Shown: positions 19,527 through 31,300 of the stretch, piece by piece | Layout: each line of letters starts with the position of its first letter | Position numbering within the stretch: the first letter of the stretch is position 1 | Assembly: GCA_002270565.1 (NCBI GenBank) | Contig: NQMI01000256.1 | Coordinates: 1 to 33,221, forward strand | Source: Stenocarpella maydis | Lineage: Eukaryota > Ascomycota > Sordariomycetes > Diaporthales > Diaporthaceae | Direction: 5' to 3' | Length of the DNA stretch: 33,221 nucleotides | The notes under the pieces: model-generated | Told to the model about the DNA's origin: nothing | Database searches by the model: none | The model's input: the letters and a program-made list of their open reading frames with translations, nothing else | Made by a program: the position numbers and the translations under genes

Positions 19527-22500
19527 ATGGATGATCTCTACGATGAGTACGTGAATGCCTTCGTCCCCATGCGACAGCCGCTTCCTAGCTGACACTTGGT
19601 CTTTTCCAACCCAGATTCGGCAACTTCATTGGCGAGGAGGCCGACGCATCAGAGGACGAGTCCCACCATGGCGTCGACGCGGGTAACTACGTCTACGACG
19701 ACGAGTATGCCGAGGACGACAACGGCGCGGCTGGCCAGGAGCTTATGGAGGTAGACGGTGCGTTCGTTACCACTGCGTGGGAGGACCCCAGTTTCTCACA
19801 CATCTGGCTAACTTCCCACTGTCGCAGATGGCCCTTCGAACGCTGTCGTGCTCCACGAAGATAAACAATACTACCCGACGGCGGCGCAGGTATATGGCGA
19901 GGGCGTCGAGACACTTGTGCAAGAGGAGGATGCGCAACCCTTGACCGAGCCCATCATTGCGCCTGTGGAGCAGAAGAAATTCACAGTCGAGGAGGCCGAT
20001 CTGCCGCCTGTCTTCTTTGACCGGAGCTTCATGACGGACCTGATGAACTTCCCCGAGCAAACGCGGAACGTGGCCCTCGCAGGGCACCTGCATCACGGCA
20101 AGACGGCGTTCATGGACATGCTGGTACTCGAGACACACGATATCAACGACCGGCTGGAGAAGCGCACGGGCAAGAACCGCGATGAGCAGTTGAGGTATAC
20201 CGACGTGCATATCACCGAGAGGAACCGTGGCCTTTCCGTCAAGGCAGCACCCATGAGCCTTGTGCTGCAGAGCACCAAGGGCAAGTCACACCTCATCAAC
20301 ATCATCGATACTCCCGGCCATGTCAACTTTGTGGACGAGGTCGCGGCATCATTACGGCTGGTGGACGGTGTCTGTCTTGTGGTCGACGTTGTGGAGGGCG
20401 TCCAGGTCAACACGGAGCAGATTATCAGGCACGCAGTCCTCGAAGATATACCCTTGACACTCATCATCAACAAGATGGACAGACTTATTCTGGAGCTCAA
20501 ACTGCCGCCCAACGACGCATACTTCAAGCTCAGGCATGTCGTGGAGGAAGTCAATACCGTCATAGAGAACACGATACCTGGAAGGGGGGAGGAGCGACGG
20601 CTGAGCCCTGAGAAGGGCAATGTCCTCTTTGCTTGCACCGACGTGGGCTGGTGCTTCACCCTACAGTCGTTCGCGAAGATGTATTCCGACAGCTTTGGTG
20701 GTGTCAACACAGAAGAGTTTGCCCGCCGCCTGTGGGGTGACGTGTTTTTCAACCCAAGAAAGCGCTCTTTCACGCGGAAGGCGGTTGAGGAGGGGGCTAA
20801 GAGGTCGTTCCTCAACTTCATCTTGGAGCCGATCTACAAGCTGTATTCTCACACCATCAGCAAAAACCCGGACGAGCTGAAACCTACCCTGACATCTCTC
20901 GGTATAGCCCTCAAGCCGTCACAGTACAAGACGGATGCCAAGGTTCTACTCAAATTGGTATGCGAGCAATTCTTTGGCCCATCTACAGCATTTGTCGACA
21001 TGGTTATGCAACACATTCCCTCCCCGGCCGAGGCTGCTGAAAGGCATCTTGAACGCTATTACACTGGCCCACTGGACACAAAGGTGGCGGCGTCTATGAA
21101 GTCGTGTGACCAAAACGGTCCACTGGTTGTGTACATCACGAAGCTTTTCAACTCGTCGGATGCGAAGAGCTTCTACTCGCTGGGCCGGGTAATGAGTGGC
21201 ATTGCACGTCCAGGCGCTGAGGTCCGCGTCCTAGGCGAGGGTTATTCGCTGGATGACGAGGAGGACATGGCCGTGGCACGTATTTCGGATGTTTGGATCG
21301 CAGAGACGAGGTATAACATTCCGGTGGATGGCGTACCAGCAGGCAACTGGGTACTCCTCGGCGGAGTTGACAACTCCATTGTCAAATCTGCCACCATCGT
21401 CGACAAGCAGTTCGAGGATGGTGAAGATGCATACATCTTCAAACCCGTTACTCATTTCACAGAATCAGTTCTCAAGGTCGCGATCGAGCCCATAAATCCT
21501 TCCGAACTTCCCAAGATGCTTGACGGCATACGCAAAATCAACAAGAGCTATCCGTTGATCAACACGAAAGTGGAGGAGTCGGGCGAGCATATCATTCTCG
21601 GCACAGGCGAGCTCTACATGGACTGCGTGCTACACGACTTGCGGCGCTTGTATGCGGACATGGAGATCAAGGTCTCCGATCCTGTTACGCGATTCTGCGA
21701 GACGGTGGTCGAACAATCACGGACCAAATGCTACGCCATCACGCCCAACAAGAAGAACAAGATCACAATGGTTGCTGAGCCGTTGGAGGATGGCATTGCA
21801 AGGGACATTGAACAGGGTGCCGTGAGTATCAAGGAGCCGATCCGCAAAATCGCCAAATACTTTGAGGAAAAGTATGAGTGGGACAGGTTGGCAGCGCGGA
21901 GCATCTGGGCCTTTGGCCCGGACGAAATGGGACCGAACATCTTGCAAGATGATACTCTCCCTGGCGAGGTAGGTGCAAGTGCCAAGTCACCTGTCCTGTG
22001 ACGCGGGTGAAGGGGGATGTCAGCGAGCCTGCATGCTGCCAGCCATCGCTTCGGCTTGACGAATCGCTAACTCCGATCTGCAACAGGTGGACAAACGACT
22101 CCTGAACACAGTTAAAGAGCCAATCCGTCAGGGGTTCAGCTGGGCTACTCGAGAAGGTCCGCTTTGCGAAGAACGTAAGTGCATAAGCATCCCATTTTGA
22201 CCTGCCCCTAATCTGGCGTTGCTATCGCACGTGTGTGGGTGTCATTGACACCTGCCCTCGTCATCCACCACTGTTATCACTGCCGGTCAACAGCCGGTCT
22301 GGGGGACAGGCCGCCTTCCCAAATCAGTAACGGCTGTGGGAAGAGGTGCGGTGAGGTCTCACGCTGTCAGCGGTGACCGTCAGCTCACTCTCCTCGCCGA
22401 GTTGGGGGGGGGGGGGAACGGTACCCGCGGACCCATGTGAATGCAACCACGACAGGAAATCCCATGCCAAGACGATGGCGTCAGCTCTTTTACCCATCTT

Positions 22501-23152
22501 CTGTCGTGGCTGTCACATTCTTGCGCACTCTTTTGCAGCTAGGAGCACATGTAGCTGCAGGTGTGATCTCTCGCTAACGCTACCTGCAGCCATCCGCAAC
22601 ACAAAATTCAAGATTACAGACATTTCACTGGCCGACGAGGCGATCTTCCGGGGAGGGGGGCAGGTAATCCCCACTTCCCGAAGAGCTTGCTACTCGTCGT
22701 TTCTCATGGCGTCCCCGCGCCTGATGGAGCCCATGTACTCGGTGTCGATGACTGGAAGTCAGGACGCGGTGTCGTCCTTGTACACGGTATTGGCGAGGCG
22801 GCGGGGACACGTGCTCCAAGACGGGCCGATCGTGGGCACCCCGTTGTATCGTGTGAGCGGGCTGATACCCGTGATCGACTCGTTTGGCTTCGAGACCGAC
22901 CTGCGAATCAACACCGAGGGCGCCATGCTGTCTTTGGTGTTTGACAGATGGAGCATCGTGCCGGGCGACCCGCTCGACAGAGACATTGTCATCAAGCCCT
23001 TGCAGCCCGCGACCGCGCAAGCGACGGCCCGCGATTTCGTACTCAAGACGCGCAGGAGGAAGGGTCTAAGTGAGGATGTTTCCGTTGCCAAATTTTTAGA
23101 GCCCGAGTTCTACCAAGATCTAGTCGACGGCGGTACGCTGGGGGAGATCTAA
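19527..23152 (+). CDS. SNU114: U5 snRNP GTPase Snu114 / EFTUD2 (Cwf10)
   Basis: Five exons: 19527-19546, 19615-19757, 19828-21968, 22087-22174 and 22590-23152; 2955 nt, 984 residues, close to Snu114 family length. It is an EF-2-like GTPase of the U5 snRNP that, with Prp8 and Brr2, controls spliceosome activation and disassembly in the nucleus. An acidic N-terminal tail ([20 protein letters not shown]) precedes the G domain: GHLHHGKT (140-147), DTPGHVNF (from 215) and NKMD (269-272). EF-2-like domains II-V follow, with [20 protein letters not shown] after the last intron and [14 protein letters not shown] in domain V. The start (GCCGCCATGG) is an excellent Kozak match, and exon 1 is only 20 nt. 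Introns are 68, 70, 118 and 415 nt; the last is unusually long and carries a 13-G tract. Complete, with no sign of damage. Confidence 0.97.
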
Positions 23153-24702
23153 TGAAAACAAAAACAGGTGGGGCGTTCTTGTTTACGAACATGCTTCAAA
23201 TCAGACATTCGGCCCAGATGCTGGGGGGTTTTCCAAGATTCTCGGTTCCGTGATGATACAAGATCAAGCCTGGAGTCTCAGGACAGTGGCGTTCCGGGCG
23301 AACAGTTCAGCATGGTTTTGGCCAGCGCTTAATCTGGGTTGTGCCTGAGGGATTTAGCCTGCGACTGAAGTCATTCACGTTTGTAACTGAAGACCGTACC
23401 TGGTAAACACTGTGCAGTAGATACGGCCCGCCGTATGGACGAAGAGAGGGCGGGGGGGGGGAGCCGGGATGCTGCTTCCTACTTCTCGCATCGACTGGAC
23501 ATGCGGCTCCGGTCAGAGATGGATGTGACCCTGCAAATGCCAGCCAACGGTTGCGACCTGCGATTCAGTTGAGACTGACAGCACTGTTTAACGAAGTACA
23601 CCAGACGGACGTACATACAGGCATATACAGACACATGCGCTCATGCCGATCGGGGATCGCGGTGGCAAAACCCCGCAGGGCCTTTTGTATGCTAAGCCAG
23701 GTACAACAGGGAGATCGGTGGGCTGGCGCACAGTAGGGCCGACAGACTGGTTGCACCTAGATCCAAGTCGAGGAAGCGCACTACTCGAAGCGCCCAGTCC
23801 AGAGCACCAGGGGGGTGGTTCAAGTTGCAAGCAGGGCCCGCTGCTACGGTGTCAGCGCCTAGCCGTTGATTGCGGTGGCGGCTTTGCATCGTCTGGGCAA
23901 GCAAGCATTCCCCTGGGGCCGGACACTTGAGCGTTACTATAGTTACCCAGGTAATAGGTGTGCCTGGGTATTCTGTTTTTTAAAGTACCGGTGAGGCACC
24001 ACACAGTCCGAGGGGGGAAAAAGAGAAAAAAAAGGCAAACCACACACCCCCTTCCGCCCCATCCCCTGGCCCTACCCCAAGCCTCCTCACCTTAAACACC
24101 CCGTCCCCCACCTGTACTTTACACTACCGAGTAGCTAGGCCGCATTCTTCCATGTATTTTTATTTATTTATTTTTAAATATGTTTTTTAACCATTTTCGT
24201 TGCTTGCCCTTGTGTCCACACGCCGAGGCCCTGAGCAGGGACCATGCAGGCATCGGAGTTCGTCTCACGTCCGCGTTGCGGCGACTTACATGCCTAGCTG
24301 GTAGATAGTAAGTGTACCCACGCTGCCACGGCCCTACAACACGCAGCAGCAGGCCTGCCCACGACCTGGTCGGTCACCCGCCCACCCAGCTTACCAAGCC
24401 TGCCTTGCATGCATGCATGGAGCCGGCAGCTTCTGCCCAACCATCACAGGTGCTGTAACCAGTTCCACACTAGCCCCGTCCAACTCTTGCCCCAGGTAAC
24501 AAGGGTTCCGGCCCAGAGAAGCTTTCCGCAGTTGTCGAGGAACCATACAATCGCGAGGGAAACCCGCGCGCGTGGGCGTGTTCCTGGAATTCCTTCGGGA
24601 AAGGGGTACATTAAAGCTGTAGAGGGAGGAAAGGGGCGTTCTCGGGAAAAGACCAGGTTATCAAGCAACCCATTATAATAACCCTACTGCAACTCTACTA
24701 AG

Positions 24703-24724
24703 TTTTTTTTTTGGGGGGGGGGGG
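24703..24724 (+). repeat. T10G12 homopolymer junction
   Basis: Ten T followed directly by twelve G. It is among the longest of several poly-G or poly-C runs in noncoding parts of the window and a place where sequence length is likely to be unreliable. Confidence 0.8.
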
Positions 24725-25746
24725 AGAAAAACATCAGACCCCCAAAGCAGCCCGGAGCCTCCCGTGCTTACACAACTCCGCCCCCACCCCCCTTTCCAAG
24801 ACACCACCCCCAACGCCAGACCGAGGCGGGCCGAGGAGGAGAGGAGGACAAAAGAAGGATGAGCGGCTTAGGTGGCTTCACTACACCAACACCCTCCCAC
24901 CGAGGATACCTGCCTCCTGCCGAGGTAGAACCTTATCCTGCATGTGGAGGGGGCAGCCCGGATAGGTCAAACTACGGAGTAGACCCCAGAGCCCTCAAGT
25001 TGGGGCCTTTGCTCGGGTGAGCAGGTCGGTCTGCAGGTCTGTTCTAGCTTGTCTCGTAGCGAGGGTATGTGGTGGCGTATCTGTATTAGGGGCGGCTGGC
25101 CATGTGGCCTACACCGCGATGCCCGTCTTGGTTGGTCCCCGGACGGGACGAGCAGACAGACGGCCGCTGGCCTCGTGACATATCCCTGCACCTGCTTTGC
25201 CTCGTTCGGAAGAGGTTTTTTTTCTTTTTTTCTTTCTTTTTCTCTGGTATTATCTAACCTTTTTTAGCTTTATTTTTCCCTCGCTTGCTTGCTCTATGTA
25301 TGCGAAACAATGCGGTGTGTATAAGCATGTAGCCGTCCCTTTGCTGCAGCCGGGGACGGCAGTTGCGATGGCCCCACATACCCCACGCAAACCACAGCCG
25401 GATACACAAGAGATCTATCCCGTTGTGCCTGTGCATTGTGCGTGGGCGTTTTGACAGAGATATCTCACACACGCGCACACAACCCCCTCCGGGAAGAGGA
25501 GACGAGGTGGAGGGGTGGGGACGCTGGGGAAGAGGTATTCAAGAAGGGGAAAGAGGTGAAGGAAAAACCGGACGAAGGGCTAAAAAAAGTATCTCAGCTA
25601 CGTCGTCCTACCAGCACAGGCGACTGGCAAAGTGTATTATACCTGACCGGCCGGCTGCCAAGAAAAACCTTATCGAGGGTTCTCGCTCACTCCGCTCCCT
25701 TCCCTGCGAGAGAAGGAAGGTCAGGGCGAAAGAAGGAAAAGAAGGA

Positions 25747-25780
25747 TGTGTCTGTGTGTGTGCGCGTGTGCGTGTGTGTC
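25747..25780 (+). repeat. GT/GC-alternating microsatellite
   Basis: An imperfect purine-pyrimidine alternation of TG and CG steps (TGTGTCTGTGTGTGTGCGCG and onward). A similar tract lies at 26871-26895. Alternating GT/GC tracts can adopt Z-DNA (general knowledge); no function is implied by the sequence here. Confidence 0.7.
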
Positions 25781-27404
25781 AAAAAGGAAGGCGGCTGGAA
25801 GAACTTGAGACACCGGGCGATCTTGGTGGGGGACCGGATCCGCGGTAAGACGTCTGGCCCGGGAGATCAGACCCATCCCTTTGTCTGGAGAGAGATACTG
25901 GGGCAGGCCCAGTAGGGCCGACCGACGCACAGAAAAAGAAGAAGAAAAGGATGACCAGGTTGCCGGGTCCCTTAGTGATGCTGTGCTAGTCATCACAGCA
26001 TATAAGGCTTCCGAGATTTAAGCGCGTCCGTACGTACACACACACAAAACCTCAAATCGGACCAAGACGAAAGCATATCCGGTCTTTCATGGTTTGAAAC
26101 TGCCATCGCACATGTAAGGCTGGGTGGGGGGGTTGCGAGTGTGTCTTGCCCGCTGTCGTCGCATCGCTCTTTAGTCGCCGTTTTTCGTGCATATGTATAC
26201 GTAGCATTAGGTAATTACAATAGAAGGGTTAGATTTAATGAACAACAGCGACACTGCCACAAAACAAAAGTAAGGAAGGAAAAGAAAATGGGGGGGAAGA
26301 AGTCGCATCTTGTCGTCTGTTGAGGCTCCCCGTTGGCGGCCGGGGCCCCAGGACACCGGGGGAGGGTAGAGAGGGTCTCAATGGAATGGCTTGGCTTGGT
26401 TGGGGGTTACTGACCAGAAACCTGGAACAGCCTGCATGGCGCCGCGTTCGATCCAGAGCACGTTATCACGTACTACAGAAGTCGAGACCAGCTGCGAGGC
26501 GCGTTATGCTATATTAGATCGCGGGACATGCCACGAGGGGTGCGTCCAACCAAACCGTAGTGTACCATACTACCGCCGTGTTCGGTACGACGTATGCGGG
26601 TCCAACATACAACGCGAGCAGAGGTGGGCAGGGGGGCTCACTCTCTCTCTTGGACCGCCTGCCTCAGCCGCTGTCTCTGGTGCCCATCTAGTAATAAGTA
26701 AGGATACAGGGACAGACACATGAACCGGTGAGGGGACGAAACCCGGAAAACAGCTTGGCTTCTGTGCAAGCCGATAGCCAGTTTCTAGAAAACCTGGTCG
26801 GTGTTCTCTAATGTAGTACAGATGCAAAGGACATCAGGTTGTCCAGGCGGCCGAAGGAGAGGTTCGGCCGTGTGCATGTGTGCGTGTGCGTGTGCCAATG
26901 GGGATGATGGCTCAAGCTAACCAGGTTTCGAAAAGGCGCTTCAATACGGCAATCTGGGGTATTGTGTGCATCACCCAAGCCGCCTCGGACCGATTCTGCT
27001 GACCACACGCCCGTCCAGCAGCCGTTTTCCAACACCCTCCGCCCCAAGCGTGCCCAGGCAGCGGACGCCTTCCATGGCCAAAAGCTTAAACTTGGCGGGC
27101 GATTCGAAACCCCGCCATCCGCGCCCGGGGACGCCCAGGACGCTGATCCTCGCATACGCGCGGCAGGACACGTCCGAGTCTCAGCGTAGCATTGATGCCC
27201 TGCTATTTCGTAGTGGTTATAATGGCTAGCTAAGGCGCTCGCTTTGGCCTCGGTTGCAGTCACCTTATTTATCCCTCTTGACGTGGCATTCTGAGAGGCT
27301 GCAACGCCGCGCTGGGGGCATGGATGCGCCCAAGACGCGGCCTAATGCGATGTACATTGTGAGACAATGATCTCGCACGAATCGATGTCAAGATTTGATG
27401 CTAC

Positions 27405-28388
27405 TCAGTGCGAGTCAATGTCTTCGGCATAGCCGCTCACGCATGTCTCCATCATGGTGTCGAGGGTCCGCTTCAGTGTGTCGTTCTCCAGGGCCGCGGC
27501 GACGCGCTCCTTGTCGGCGAGCTGCTTGTTCACCTGGTCGTCCTGCGCGTGGGAGCCGTCCTTCATGCGGACGTCGACCCTGTAGTTGGGCGGCAGGCAG
27601 GCCTCGAGGCGCACGCGCACGGCGAGGCCAATGATAGTGGCCAGGCTGCAGTGGTTGACGGTGGGCGTCAGCTCGACCGTGACCGTGGTCACGGTGTCGA
27701 GGCTGGGCCCCACCCCCGGAGCGGGTGCCGGATCGAGGCGGATATCCGGGAGATTGACAACGGCGAGCTGGCCAAGAGTGAGGGGATGCTCCGGATCGGA
27801 AATCGTGGAGATCAGATCTGTGAGACGTCAGCCGTTCCACGTTCTGGAAGACCGCCTTGAAACAAATGAATCGCCCGATGCCCCCCGGGCTTGCCACGTT
27901 CTAGAACGCCACCCCGAGCCCCGAGCCGGCAGGGTCGGGGAGAAATGAAACCAATCCTTAACCGCCCAAAGGCCAGCTGCCCATGAAACCAAACTGCTGG
28001 GATATGAACGGCATGGTGCGGCAACCGAAAGGCCATGAAACGAAATCGCAAGACTTGTTGGCCACAGCACAGCGTGGTGCCCTGGAGCAGGGCACCGGGG
28101 TGCATGACTAAAATGCCACTGCAAAGAAGGGCGACAGAGCTATATGGACTGGGGCTCACCAAATACTTCCTGCTCGTCGATAGGGTCCTCGGCGTCGGAG
28201 CTGTCCGACAGGGACTTAGTCTCGAAGCCCTCGTAGGTCTCATGGAAGACGCTTTCCCAGTGGGGGGGCCTCGGTGAGAAGGTGGTGAGGTCGTCCTCGG
28301 GGCGCTTGTGGCTCTGCTTCTGCCGCCTCCGGGTGGGGAGTTCGGACAGGTTGATGATGGTAGGGTTGGCATTCTGGAGCTCTGCCAT
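27405..28388 (-). CDS. CIA2: MIP18-family protein, CIA2-type Fe-S targeting factor
   Basis: Two exons, 28388-28160 and 27817-27405, with a 342-nt intron (GTGAGC donor, CTGAC branch, CAG acceptor, phase 1), encode 213 residues. Cia2 with Cia1 and Met18 forms the targeting complex that hands iron-sulfur clusters to cytosolic and nuclear apoproteins. The N-terminal third is a charged, fungal-type extension. The MIP18 (DUF59) domain starts at the splice junction: DLISTISDPEHPLTLGQLAVV (77-97), then TPTVNHCSLATIIGLAVRVRL with the conserved reactive Cys at 133, and VNKQLADKERVAAALEN near the end. A Pro-rich insert (PDIRLDPAPAPGVGPSLD) lies between strands, as in other filamentous fungi as far as I recall. 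The intron is long for this window. The 3' end faces that of the Snu114 gene. Symbol from the yeast orthologue. Confidence 0.94.
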
Positions 28389-31300
28389 GGTGGCTTGCGT
28401 TGAGACAGGAGGGGTGTTCAGGAAAGTATAATTGCTGCTTCTGTCTCTCGTCTGTCTCTCTGCCTCTGTCTCTGCCGGGTTGGAGGCGTGTATGAGGGAG
28501 GAAGTCGTCGCAGGTTAAGTGAGTGACGAGACTGGCGAGTCCGGAAGCCTTGTCCTGAGCGGGATTGCCGGACACGAGATCAGACGATGCACAGTGGTGA
28601 TGCTCTTCTTTGTTGTTCTTATGGTTTGGAGGCTAGTCACGACCAACAAGGATTCGCCGTCTAGGAATCGAGATCAGTCGCTGACGTCCAAAGGGGGCTG
28701 TAGTATCGTTTGTTGGTGAGGTGACGAGTAAGGGATTTTTTCTCTCTCTCTGGATTGCCTCTCAAGTGATTCGAATGACGCTGGGCCATTTGTCAGATGG
28801 ATCGCCCCGCGATCGGCCGCCAAACTGCATCCGAGTCCAGCTTACACTAACAGATCACCCGCAGGCGGCACACTGGTTTCTGCTAGTGTAGCCACATGGA
28901 AATGCTAGTTACATAATCCAGCCCGCAATTGCATCACCATCCTTCCTATCGTTATCATGCTCCGTGGTGTACAATACGCATCTCTCTCTCAGCAAGCATG
29001 ACGAGGGTCTGGCTTTGATCCCAAACAAAACACAGCCAGCCAGAGCAGCCGGTACAATAGGCCGACTTACAACAAGCAATCTGCCCTTTTTCACAAGCAA
29101 GCATCGGCCATCCCCGCCTCTTTTTAAAGAAACAGCCCGACTCGAGAGCTAAGCCCTCTCCATGTGCCTGACGTCGGAGCTTACCGAGCGAGCTGCTGAG
29201 CCTTCAGGGGCCACGCCTTGCCCACTTGGGCATGCGGCTGTCGTCTTGAGACAGCCGCAGCAGCCCTTCACTTCTTCAGATTTCGCTCTTGTTTCTCGAA
29301 GCCCCCACACGGACAGCTCTCTGCTCTCCATGACTATAACATCTTGGTTATCACAACCATTATCTTCCTACCCTAAAACATTTAGTACAATCACACCCCC
29401 CTTAGCAAGGCTATGAGATGCCTGTCCCATCGGCAGATGTTCGGCCCCCGTCAATCAGTCAACTATTTCAGGAGCCTGAACCTGGGCTTGGTCGCCCGTG
29501 GAGCACTGGAGCTCTCACAAATCAACCCCCCCCCCCCCNNCCCCCCCGAAAAAGTGCCGGTACAAGGAAGGGGCCCCGCCGAAAAGCACGAACCCAACCC
29601 ACTCCTGTCCTGACGATCCGATTAAAGTTAATCACCCATGCAAACGTCTTCTAGGAAATGCATTACAGCATCATTCTGTCCGCCTGTGTTCCTGCACGGT
29701 TTGGCTCTGCGGTGGACTGCAATCACTGTAAGCGTGACACGTCCTATGCTGCCTACTTGATCACCCGTTAGGGCTCAGAACACGCTCTTAGCAGCTAGCT
29801 GGAACAAACGTTCCAATGGTTAAGATCAGATGACTCGAGGTGACTGTTGCTTGGTCAGAGCAGAACTTGTGTGGTCAGTATCAAACTTGATATTCGCAAC
29901 GGCGAACCAATTCTGGGTCGCGCCTCGGTCTTGGACTCGCAAAACATTATTCACTGCCCGGTGTAGTAACTGGCAGGCAGTTGTCCTCCGCCCACCCCCC
30001 CCCCTCCCCACACCCCTATTTAACTGACGCCGACAGGGCTGAAAATCAACGTCGTCCCAAGCATTCACCAGTAGTCTAATGCTTGTACGTGGCTCCTGGC
30101 AGTAAGAGTGGGTGGTGGTGGGGGGTGGAGCTGGTCTGACTCCTGTCAACTGGTGCTATAGTACTTGATGCCTGGTTCGTTAATCATTACGCCGCCTCAT
30201 CGCCCTCAAAAATATCGCGGGGGAGGGTCCCACCGTCTATACTATTGGCAATATTTAATTCCAGTCTGCAGGGCGATATTAGCACTCCCATGGTATACGG
30301 CATTCGTAAAGGCGTTCGCCCTGCCACGATCGTGGTCATGCTCATCTTGCCTGGTGGGCTGCAGATTCATGCGACCCCTTGTCGTCCCATATCGGCCCTC
30401 GCGCTTGCGGCTCAGGCGTCGTCACCTTGTTGGGGAGGGTTCTCTTTGGTGGCTTAGTCCCTGGGCGGGGCAGCCGGGGTGGATTTTCGGGGGATCGGGA
30501 CCCACGATATCGATATTGATGGGGGTGTCAATGGAGAAAAAGAGGCAGGCAGTTTGTCGATGGGTGGCAGACCCTGCGAGCGTAATTGCAGAGTATTAGG
30601 CGAGCGACCCTTGGGTTGGCCGCTGCAAGGGGACACACGCAGCTTTGCTGATACTAACGCTCCCCTGATTCCCTGATTTAGAGGGACACCGCCTCGATTG
30701 GAAATCAAATTTGACGCCACCAATCCGGCATGTTGATCATGCAGAGTATAATCGAACGTGCGCCATCCAGGGCGTTGCTGGCGTGCATGATGCCAGAAAG
30801 CTAGGCCGGCGCATGATACCGTCTGTAAAACATCCTACTCGGCCCCCCCGTCGACGTCCGTGCTCACGTGTGTCGAACCTCAAACTGCATGGAAAAGCTT
30901 CCACAATCCCTGCGTGGAACGAGGATGGAAGCCCCCCGACGTGCAGTGTGTGTGCACAGAAGCGGTTCGACTTCGGGGCCCCGAGCCCGTCCGATGTTTA
31001 CCCTTTGAGTGGTTCCTAGCCTCGGGAGCTGATCTTAGGACGCGGGTCGAGGATCTCGGACGAAACTCCTGGGAAGAGAGCGGAGGAAGGGAGGGTGGCT
31101 CCAACAATAGATTTCGGCACCGCACTGCCCCTCTGCGAATATGTCATGGCAACGGGAGCCACGATGATCGTCAACTGTTGTCTATATGATCAGATCCGCG
31201 CCAAGGCGGACTCCCCTGCGTTGTCAGCCCGGCCCAGCTTCCGCAGATTAGAGTAAGCATTTGGGTAGTCCTCAACAGCCCGCGTCTCGTTAGCCGATAG

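Larger units (their letters stand above)
23153..27404. other. Long gene-free stretch between SNU114 and CIA2
   Basis: The 3' ends of a plus-strand and a minus-strand gene face each other across about 4.25 kb. Open frames up to about 160 codons exist (for example 25363-25848 + and 26808-27263 -) but overlap on opposite strands, are low in complexity, and resemble no family. The stretch is rich in homopolymers and simple sequence: G10 at 23452-23461, T10G12 at 24703-24724, T/C-rich at 25216-25265, GT/GC at 25747-25780, CA at 26036-26046, and GT at 26871-26895. I see no tRNA or other structured RNA by eye; a long non-coding transcript is possible. Confidence 0.5.

Noticed and set aside
20093..20821. 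242-codon open frame antisense to SNU114
   Set aside because: It lies wholly inside the conserved GTPase exon on the other strand and is Ser/Arg/Leu-rich without recognisable motifs.
27080..27120. GGCGGG...CCCCGCC inverted arms around TTCGAAA
   Set aside because: A short GC-rich hairpin with no tRNA fold, no U-tract and no gene end nearby; likely chance in GC-rich DNA.
27408..27897. Open frames on both strands overlapping the CIA2 second exon
   Set aside because: The MIP18 domain is unmistakable in one minus-strand frame; the others are shadows.
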